DNA from: Akkermansiaceae bacterium
Lineage (GTDB): Bacteria > Verrucomicrobiota > Verrucomicrobiia > Verrucomicrobiales > Akkermansiaceae
NCBI GenBank assembly: GCA_011524615.1
Contig: WTJZ01000098.1
Span: 1-7,236, forward strand
Direction: 5' to 3'
Length of the DNA: 7,236 bases
Shown: positions 1 to 5,230 of the stretch, piece by piece
Layout: every line of letters starts with the position of its first letter
Numbering within the stretch: the first letter of the stretch is position 1
Notes under the pieces: model-generated
The model's database searches: none
The model's input: only the letters and a program-made list of their open reading frames with translations
Told to the model about the DNA's origin: nothing
Made by a program: the position numbers and the translations under genes

Positions 1-40
1 AAATTATTTGACAGAGAGGAAATCGGCGTGAGGTTGTACC

Positions 41-685
41 ATGAGCGAAGGCCATGAATTGAAAGAGCGCATAGAATCGGCGTACTGGGAGAATAAGCTA
101 GAGCAGAAAGAGGCTTGGAAGTCTGTGTACGCGTTGTGTAAGGACTTAGAGATCGAGGAGCGTGCGTTCTATGATCATTATGCGTCTCTGGAAGCGGTGG
201 AGACGGGGTTCTGGGCGTCATTGGTAGAGCAAACACAGTCCATGCTCGATGCTGATGAGGATTACCAGCAGTACGACTCGCGAGGGAAGTTATTGGCGTT
301 CTTCTATACGTACTTTGAGAAGGCTCTCAATTATCGATCGCGCTTTTTAGTCGCCTTTCCCCGTAAGGAGAAGGCACTCATGTGCTCTAGTCTGAAGGAT
401 ATGAAGACTGTCTTCGATCAATCGGCTAAGGGGCTGATGACTGCAGTCGTAGCTGAGGGGGGAACGAGTATTCCGGCAAAGCTAACAGAGGAAAGTTATC
501 GAGGAGGTTGGCCGGTGTTCCTCTTTTTGATCGAGTTCTGGTTAAGCGATACGAGCAAGGGGTTCCAAGATACGGATTCGTTGATCGAAAAGACGGTCAA
601 GTTTGGGCATGAGGTGACGCACTTCTCAGCGATTGATGCGGCGTTGGATCTCGGTAAGTTTCTCTTTGGGCGCAAACTCTCCTAA
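41..685 (+). CDS. TetR-fold protein (TetR-like regulator or COQ9-like lipid-binding partner) upstream of ABC1 kinase
   Basis: The 214-residue all-helical protein has the TetR-family layout: an N-terminal helix-turn-helix at about residues 27-47, including the YxHY stretch (AFYDHYASLEAVE, residues 42-54) that matches the family's Y.hF.sKe segment, then a helical ligand/dimer domain. The start is supported by a GAGGT Shine-Dalgarno at 30-34, six bases upstream. Two things are odd. The recognition helix (LEIEERAFYDHY, 36-47) is acidic, with one Arg, and the family's usual Lys after YxHF is Leu50. The C-terminal part holds FWLSDTSKGF (166-175), which resembles a W..D.S..F signature I recall from COQ9, a TetR-fold lipid-binding protein. 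The last helix (about 195-212) looks amphipathic. Its stop overlaps the start of the ABC1 kinase gene by one base, so the two are probably translationally coupled. A conventional TetR regulator remains possible. Confidence 0.8.
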   Translation: MSEGHELKERIESAYWENKLEQKEAWKSVYALCKDLEIEERAFYDHYASLEAVETGFWASLVEQTQSMLDADEDYQQYDSRGKLLAFFYTYFEKALNYRSRFLVAFPRKEKALMCSSLKDMKTVFDQSAKGLMTAVVAEGGTSIPAKLTEESYRGGWPVFLFLIEFWLSDTSKGFQDTDSLIEKTVKFGHEVTHFSAIDAALDLGKFLFGRKLS

Positions 686-687
686 TG
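683..687 (+). promoter_or_regulatory. TAATG stop/start overlap (translational coupling)
   Basis: The stop TAA of the TetR-fold gene (683-685) and the ATG of the kinase gene (685-687) share one base. There is no Shine-Dalgarno before the second ATG. Terminating ribosomes probably re-initiate here, which would tie production of the two proteins together. Confidence 0.75.
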
Positions 688-1998
688 ATGCAGAAGGAAC
701 AAACCTCTATCCCTAAGCACAAGATCGCGCGCGCGGCATCGATCGTGGGTACTGGTGCTGCCATTGGCGCAGACTACGTCAAGTATAAGGCTAAGGAAGT
801 ACTGGGTAGTAAAGGCGGGCGTGAAACCTTTCACGAAAACACGGCTGAGCGCACCTTTGATACCTTCTCGAAGCTGAAAGGGGGGCCTCTCAAGGTGGCT
901 CAGATGTTAAGTCTGGATCGCAATCTGTTACCTGCAGCCTATCAAGAACAGTTCTCTAAGGCGCAATACTCGGCGCCTCCATTATCCTACCCACTGGTGG
1001 TTAAGACCTTTCGCCAAGAGTTAGGCAAAGGGCCTAAGGAAGTCTTCGATAACTTTACCCAGACCGCAGTAGCAGGGGCATCCATCGGGCAGGTGCACAA
1101 GGCGGAGAAAGAGGGGAGACAGTATGCGGTCAAGGTGCAATATCCTGGCGTGGCGGACAGTCTGGACTCTGATCTCAAGATTGTGCGCCCCTTTGCGATG
1201 CGTCTCATGAATCTGGAGGCGAAGGCGATCGATCCTTATCTGAACGAGGTTAAGGAGCGATTGACAGAGGAGACAGATTACACACTGGAACTCAAGCGTG
1301 GTCAGGAACTTATCGAGCAGTCGAGCCATCTCCAGAATGTACGCTTTCCGCGCTATCATGACGAGATGAGTACGGAGCGGATCTTGACCATGGATTGGAT
1401 CGATGGGCTCCATCTTGATCAATATTATGGTGAAGAGAGTCCTCAGGAGGAGCGTGACCAAATTGGGCAGGCCTTGTGGGACTTCTGCCACTTCCAAGTG
1501 CATAGCCTCAAGGAGTTCCACGCAGATCCTCATCCTGGTAACTTCCTCGTGAAGGATGGACAGTTATGGGTGCTCGACTTTGGTTGTGTGAAGAAGCTAC
1601 CGGACTGGTTCTATGAGTCTTACTTTGCGCTGATGTCTCCTGAGGCGCTGAGCGATGATGTTCTCTTCGAGAAGTTATTGCGAGACATCGGACTGATCCT
1701 AGAGAGTGATACGGATTACGAGCGAGGGAAGTTGATCCCAGTCTTTAAGGAATCCGTGGAGCTGCTATCTCGCCCTTTCTTCAGCGAGGTGTTTGACTTT
1801 GGGGATAAGAAGTATCTGGATGAGATCTACGAATTCGGAGAACGTACTGGGAATGATCAGGAGTTGAAGCAGATGACCTCCTCGAGAGGGACGGCTCATG
1901 CGCTCTATCTGAACCGAACTTACTTCGGGCTCTATAACCTATGCGGGAGTCTAGGGGCTAAGGTGACGACCAATATGCCTCAATTCAACGCGTGTTAG
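685..1998 (+). CDS. ABC1/UbiB/COQ8-family atypical kinase (AarF-like)
   Basis: The 437-residue protein is a full-length ABC1-family protein-kinase-like ATPase; relatives support quinone or lipid metabolism (UbiB, COQ8/ADCK3). Visible motifs in order: the family KxGQ element in variant form KVAQ (70-73); Ala-rich nucleotide loop AGAS followed by IGQVH (130-138); invariant Lys150 in AVKVQYPG; the ExD pair E196/D198; catalytic-loop HADPHPGN (279-286) with D281 and N286; and metal-binding DFG (298-300). The N-terminus (about 14-40) is Ala/Gly-rich and mildly hydrophobic; there are no clear C-terminal TM helices as in E. coli UbiB. The start ATG (685) shares its A with the preceding TAA and is followed by a second ATG at 688; no Shine-Dalgarno is seen, consistent with coupling to the upstream TetR-fold gene. 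The substrate is unknown, and a role in ubiquinone synthesis should not be assumed. Confidence 0.95.
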   Translation: MMQKEQTSIPKHKIARAASIVGTGAAIGADYVKYKAKEVLGSKGGRETFHENTAERTFDTFSKLKGGPLKVAQMLSLDRNLLPAAYQEQFSKAQYSAPPLSYPLVVKTFRQELGKGPKEVFDNFTQTAVAGASIGQVHKAEKEGRQYAVKVQYPGVADSLDSDLKIVRPFAMRLMNLEAKAIDPYLNEVKERLTEETDYTLELKRGQELIEQSSHLQNVRFPRYHDEMSTERILTMDWIDGLHLDQYYGEESPQEERDQIGQALWDFCHFQVHSLKEFHADPHPGNFLVKDGQLWVLDFGCVKKLPDWFYESYFALMSPEALSDDVLFEKLLRDIGLILESDTDYERGKLIPVFKESVELLSRPFFSEVFDFGDKKYLDEIYEFGERTGNDQELKQMTSSRGTAHALYLNRTYFGLYNLCGSLGAKVTTNMPQFNAC

Positions 1999-2018
1999 AA
2001 TTGGTCGTGATGAAGATG

Positions 2019-2048
2019 AAAAAAAGGTACCCTAGGGTACCTTTTTTT
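2019..2048. terminator. Bidirectional Rho-independent terminator, perfect palindrome
   Basis: A perfect inverted repeat centred between 2033 and 2034: seven A, GGTACCC, then its exact complement and a T tract (T2042-2049). The GC-containing stem core (2026-2041) closes on a CTAG tetraloop. A run on one side and T run on the other give a U tract in both directions. It lies between the convergent stops of the ABC1 kinase gene (1998) and the DUF481 gene (2071, minus strand), so it should end both transcripts. Confidence 0.93.
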
Positions 2049-2070
2049 TGCTGCTATGAACAGGGGGGAA

Positions 2071-2784
2071 TTAGAACTTATAAGAGATCCCTGAGACGAG
2101 TCTGAGGTCATTGTTCGTAGAGCCCGCTGCAGGAGTAGACTCGTACTTGTTCTCGAGGAAGACCTTGAGGCTCATTGACTCGCTCATCGCAGTGTCTACT
2201 CCGATGTTAAAGACGATGTTGTAACGGTCGAGGTCATCGAGGCTCGCGTATCCTGAGAAGCTCTGTGTGAGGTTCGTATTGTCGGTCAGCTTGTGAGAAG
2301 CCTTCTCTCCGACGTACACGTGAGAGGTATTAGTCTCGACTCCACCGAGAGAAACAGTGGTGAAACCTGGGCCACCTTCTACTGAGAAGTTGGTCGTATC
2401 ATTCTTGATGAAGTAGTGTCCGTAGAGAGCGGAGCCCTGGAGACGGTAGTCGATGTTCGCGATGGCGTCCTTACGTCCTTCGAGCTTGAGACCGAAGTAA
2501 TCACTATCAGAGACGAGACGGTTCCAGTTAAAGAAGCCAGTGAGTTCGTCTGTGATGGTAGAGCCTGTATCTTGACCGAAGGTGTATCCGATGCCGGTGA
2601 AGTACTCGTCTTGGTCGACCTTCTTCTGTGCCTTGTAGTTAGTCGTGAAGAGTGAGGTGTCGCTGTTACCGCGAGTGAGGGTGAGTCCGAGGTCGAGGGA
2701 GCTGTCCCAGTCAGAAAGTAGTGTAGCGCCCTGCGCTGATGCTGCTACGAGAGCAAGTGCTGCTGATGTAATAGTTTTATGCAT
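2071..2784 (-). CDS. DUF481-family (YdiY-like) outer-membrane beta-barrel protein
   Basis: From ATG 2784 the product is 237 residues. It begins with a signal peptide: basic MHK, hydrophobic core AALALVAASA and likely cleavage near AQG-A-T (19-21). The mature part alternates in beta-strand fashion and carries DUF481 landmarks: LDLGLTLTRGNSDTS (30-44), in which GNSDT is typical, and the IDYRLQGSALYGHYF...EGGPGF stretch (about 111-141). It ends RLVSGISYKF with a terminal Phe, the usual beta-signal read by the BAM machinery. The family's function is not established; a role as an outer-membrane barrel is well supported. No good Shine-Dalgarno precedes ATG 2784. An in-frame ATG at 2805 would add MTFYIPR to the signal n-region and has a weak GGAT upstream, so the start is uncertain by seven codons. 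Further in-frame extension to 2910 gives unlike, Pro-rich sequence and is rejected. Confidence 0.87.
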   Translation of the reverse strand: MHKTITSAALALVAASAQGATLLSDWDSSLDLGLTLTRGNSDTSLFTTNYKAQKKVDQDEYFTGIGYTFGQDTGSTITDELTGFFNWNRLVSDSDYFGLKLEGRKDAIANIDYRLQGSALYGHYFIKNDTTNFSVEGGPGFTTVSLGGVETNTSHVYVGEKASHKLTDNTNLTQSFSGYASLDDLDRYNIVFNIGVDTAMSESMSLKVFLENKYESTPAAGSTNNDLRLVSGISYKF

Positions 2785-2900
2785 ACGGGGTATATAGAAC
2801 GTCATAGATCCAAGAAGGTCACAAGAATTTAGTTTTTTTGTGAAGCGGAGTTGGGTGTCGAAATAGTTGCAATTCAGAGGCGGAGGCTTATGGTTGGGGG

Positions 2901-3029
2901 ATGAGGTCACTGAGTCGCCATTTGATGAGTAGAGCTATCTGGATTAGCTCTTGTATCGCTATGCCACTGGTTCACGCTACGAGTATCGGGGCACTAGGGC
3001 GGGGCGTGTTTACTCGTGAGTTCTATTGA
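2901..3029 (+). CDS. Doubtful small ORF with signal-peptide-like sequence (42 aa)
   Basis: An ATG at 2901 opens 42 codons ending with TGA at 3027-3029. The N-terminus is basic (MRSLSRHLMSSR), then comes a hydrophobic stretch AIWISSCIAMPLVHA and a plausible signal-peptidase site before TS (27-28), leaving a mature part of only about 16 residues. A GGAGG at 2882-2886 lies 14 bases upstream, further than ideal. It could be a small secreted or membrane peptide, the remnant 5' end of a lost exported-protein gene, or chance. It is not recognised. Confidence 0.22.
   Translation: MRSLSRHLMSRAIWISSCIAMPLVHATSIGALGRGVFTREFY
2931..2951 (+). other. Small hairpin without U tract
   Basis: AGAGCTA (2931-2937) pairs with TAGCTCT (2945-2951) around a seven-base loop. 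No T run follows on either strand, so it is not an intrinsic terminator. It could be an operator-like dyad or mRNA structure in the divergent spacer, or chance. Confidence 0.3.
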
Positions 3030-3138
3030 GTAGTTATCAGTGATGCTCCTTAGTGGTGAAGCATGGTTGGGGCTTAGTTTTGTACGGATTGCGGAGTTCG
3101 ACCTTGCAGTATTTTACGTCTTCTTTAACGTTTTGACC

Positions 3139-3699
3139 ATGGAGCCACCAAACGGATTTAGGTTATTCAACGAGGAATCGAAATATCAAATCTCATATAG
3201 GTCTAAAGGGATGGGCTTTATGGTCTTTTTCGTTTGTTCTATTTCGGTAATCTTAGGCGTCACATTTACATCGGGATTGTTTTTTGATACGCCCGAGAAC
3301 TTCTTCGGGGCTGATGCTGATTATATTAAATCTCGGTCCTGGTTTCCTGTAGGCATCGTTCTGTTTTATGCTGCAGTGTTAGTGGGGGTGGTGATGTCCT
3401 TGAGTAAGTTACTCACGGTCACGACGTATGAAATTTCACCCCAAAACCTTATTGTGAATAGGAGGTTTCTGTTTTTCTCCAATACCCAAACGATTCCATC
3501 TCTCCAGATTCAAAAGCTGAGTCAAATTAAAGATGGTGGACACGGTGAGGACTCCTTCCCTTCGTGGGGACTTAATCTATATGCTGGTCGTCAGATCAAG
3601 CTGTTGAGAAGAGAAACCATCGATAAAAGTGATTGGCTGGGAGCGGAGTTGGCGAGTTACTACGGCGTGGAGTTTGAACTCTCGGAAAGCCGCGAGTAG
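3139..3699 (+). CDS. Unrecognised two-TM membrane protein with possible PH-like tail
   Basis: From ATG 3139 the product is 186 residues. Residues 1-26 are polar, TM1 is about 27-48, a short polar loop (about 50-67) follows, and TM2 is about 68-92. The remaining 94 residues are predicted soluble and beta-rich (TTYEIS...LIVNRR...TIPSLQIQKLSQI), ending with a helix (ELASYYGVEF); this order recalls small bacterial PH-domain membrane proteins (DUF304/bPH-like), but I cannot assign a family. By charge, the tail is probably cytoplasmic. The start is uncertain: the same frame is open to GTG 3040/ATG 3043, which would add 32 or 33 residues including a hydrophobic patch (AVFYVFFNVL); neither start has a clear Shine-Dalgarno. 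Base composition is visibly A/T-richer than in adjacent genes, especially in the first 150 bases. It stands alone, 147 bases before the OmpA gene. Confidence 0.75.
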   Translation: MEPPNGFRLFNEESKYQISYRSKGMGFMVFFVCSISVILGVTFTSGLFFDTPENFFGADADYIKSRSWFPVGIVLFYAAVLVGVVMSLSKLLTVTTYEISPQNLIVNRRFLFFSNTQTIPSLQIQKLSQIKDGGHGEDSFPSWGLNLYAGRQIKLLRRETIDKSDWLGAELASYYGVEFELSESRE

Positions 3700-3837
3700 A
3701 ACAGTTGCTTAGTCAGAAGACTTTAGGGGATCCTTAACTCTCCGCTTCTGTAGGACTGTCACCGATGACTCGCTCTGCGGTAGATTCCTGTGAGAGGGAG
3801 TTATTTTTCTGTGACTTGATTCTGGGGCGGGGTGTCA

Positions 3838-3847
3838 TAAGGGGTGA
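3838..3847 (+). promoter_or_regulatory. Shine-Dalgarno-like sequence overlapping the OmpA-gene start
   Basis: TAAGGGGTGA resembles the anti-16S complement TAAGGAGGTGA and runs into the ATG at 3847. Spacing from AAGG to ATG is four bases. It supports initiation at 3847, although the in-frame GTG at 3844, within the same motif, cannot be excluded. Confidence 0.5.
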
Positions 3848-5208
3848 TGAAAATTTTGATACCTATTGTTCTCTTACTTTTCCTGATCTGGGGAGTATCG
3901 ACACTACAGACGAGTAGCTACCTCAAGGGGCAGCAAGCGGCGCTCAAGGCTGAGGGCGAAGAACTCATGTTGGAGGCGGGAGTGACAGAGCCATCGCTGG
4001 AGTTTAGCTTCCTGGATGCTACGATCGCGGGTAATGCGGGGTCTATTGAGACGAGAGAGTCCGTGTCACAGCAGGTATCAGAATTAGGATGGCCAGGGGC
4101 GGTGCGAGTCGGAGCAAATCAGTTGACCGTGAATGGAGAGATTCATCTCGAGAAGGTGGCGCCCTCGGAGCGTATCCATGTGAGCGGGCGCGCTCAGGAA
4201 GATACCTATTATGCACTCGAGCAGGGACTCTTGATCAATCGCCATACGCGTAATGTCGGCTATCTAGAGGACGAGTTTATCGCGAACCCTAGCGTACTAG
4301 ATCACGCATCGTTTTGCCAATGGGGGGCGGATTACTTATCTCTTGAGGGGAGTCGTTCTCTCACGATCCAGGAGGGGACACTCGTCATTACAGGTGATCT
4401 GACGGAGTCGATGCTTGCTCAGTACCGACAGGAGGCGAAGCAGTTTGGGATGGAGCTCGACTTCCAAGGTGACATTGTAGAGCCTCGTCCAGTACTCTGG
4501 CAGGTGAGCAGAAAGAATGGTGTGACGACCGCAGAGGGACAGCTCCCTGCGGGCTTTGATTACGCGCCATTCGGTACAGGAGCAGAGGGGGTTCGCTTTG
4601 ATCCCTTTGTGGAGAGTGGGGTAGACTTACATTCCTCACAGTTTCAGGGGTGGTTCCAGCAGTTCTTTAGCATCTCAGGGGACCGAGGGTTCTCTCTCTC
4701 TCCGAGTGGGGTGGAGCTGCAGGGAAATGCGACGCCCTTTATGCTACGTGATTGGAGCAGCTTCTTTGGGAAGTTAGGTCTGCAGCCGCAGTCAAAGATG
4801 AAGGTCTTCCCATCTCAGTATCACTTCCCTGATTATCAAAAGGAGTCTCAGCTCTCAGCACAGGAATTAAGCGGGTATGATGCGGTGCTCAGTGCGAATA
4901 ATATCTACTTTGAGACGGGCTCGAGTGACGTCTCTGAAGTCGAACTAGTGAAGGTACAGGCCCTCGCTGAGTATCTGAACTCACACATGGGCAAGGCTAA
5001 GTTCGTGATGGGCGGGCATGCGGATGCAACGGGGAATATGGCTACGAATCTCCAGCTGAGCCGTCAGCGAGCGGAGTCAGTCTTGGCTCGCTTAGGAGAA
5101 CTAGGAGTCGATAAGTCACTCTTTTCGATAGTGCCCTTTGGTGCCTCTAAGGCTCAGGGTCAAGGGAGTAGCGCGGCAGATCGTCGAGTAGAAATCCTGA
5201 TCAAGTAA
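3847..5208 (+). CDS. Membrane-anchored OmpA-domain protein with BON-like repeats
   Basis: The 453-residue protein has an N-terminal hydrophobic anchor or uncleaved signal (about 2-18), no lipobox, then a long periplasmic region, and a C-terminal OmpA domain (about 345-453). That domain has all the landmarks: NNIYFETGS (351-359), GGHADATG (389-396) and N..LS..RA..V (401-412); D393 and R408 are 15 apart, as for the meso-diaminopimelate-contacting pair of OmpA proteins. It ends ADRRVEILIK. The middle region contains several degenerate units of about 45 residues (near 50-97, 101-150, 171-212 and 283-322), each with a beta strand, a Gly turn and a helix, the pattern of BON domains. BON plus OmpA recalls mycobacterial ArfA/OmpATb, known from that family. 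Likely role: binding peptidoglycan from the membrane. It is followed after 22 bases by the coiled-coil/HhH gene and is probably cotranscribed with it. Confidence 0.9.
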   Translation: MKILIPIVLLLFLIWGVSTLQTSSYLKGQQAALKAEGEELMLEAGVTEPSLEFSFLDATIAGNAGSIETRESVSQQVSELGWPGAVRVGANQLTVNGEIHLEKVAPSERIHVSGRAQEDTYYALEQGLLINRHTRNVGYLEDEFIANPSVLDHASFCQWGADYLSLEGSRSLTIQEGTLVITGDLTESMLAQYRQEAKQFGMELDFQGDIVEPRPVLWQVSRKNGVTTAEGQLPAGFDYAPFGTGAEGVRFDPFVESGVDLHSSQFQGWFQQFFSISGDRGFSLSPSGVELQGNATPFMLRDWSSFFGKLGLQPQSKMKVFPSQYHFPDYQKESQLSAQELSGYDAVLSANNIYFETGSSDVSEVELVKVQALAEYLNSHMGKAKFVMGGHADATGNMATNLQLSRQRAESVLARLGELGVDKSLFSIVPFGASKAQGQGSSAADRRVEILIK

Positions 5209-5230
5209 CGAACTCTGAACAACCACCACT

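Larger units (their letters stand above)
2785..3138. other. Divergent intergenic spacer, 354 bases, no secure gene
   Basis: This stretch separates the minus-strand DUF481 gene from the plus-strand membrane-protein gene and should hold promoters for both, but I cannot identify a convincing -35/-10 pair on either strand. On the minus strand a TATATA lies only seven bases or so upstream of the DUF481 ATG, too close for a normal leader. The spacer also contains a doubtful 42-codon ORF (2901-3029), a small hairpin (2931-2951) and the possible upstream GTG/ATG starts (3040/3043) of the next gene. Confidence 0.6.

Noticed and set aside
8..13. Perfect TTGACA, a possible -35 box upstream of the TetR-fold gene
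   Set aside because: A -10 box 16-18 bases downstream would fall on AGGTTG-like sequence over the Shine-Dalgarno; no TATAAT-like hexamer is there.
987..1533. Two antisense open frames within the ABC1 kinase gene
   Set aside because: They lie opposite well-conserved kinase motifs and their translations show no domain features; shadow frames.
2416..2655. Plus-strand open frame across the DUF481 gene
   Set aside because: Antisense shadow of a clearly coding barrel gene with a signal peptide and terminal Phe.
2791..2796. TATATA as a -10 box for the DUF481 gene
   Set aside because: It is too close to the start codon and no -35-like hexamer lies at a suitable distance.
2785..2910. N-terminal extension of the DUF481 protein to 2910
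   Set aside because: It would put about 40 non-family residues, including PPP and KK, before an obvious signal peptide; start at 2784 (or 2805) fits export.
3765..3917. 50-codon ORF running from the spacer into the OmpA gene
   Set aside because: About half of it overlaps the OmpA gene in another frame; no signal, motif or ribosome site supports it.
4388..4639. Antisense open frame inside the OmpA gene
   Set aside because: Shadow of a coding gene, with Pro/Ser-rich featureless translation.
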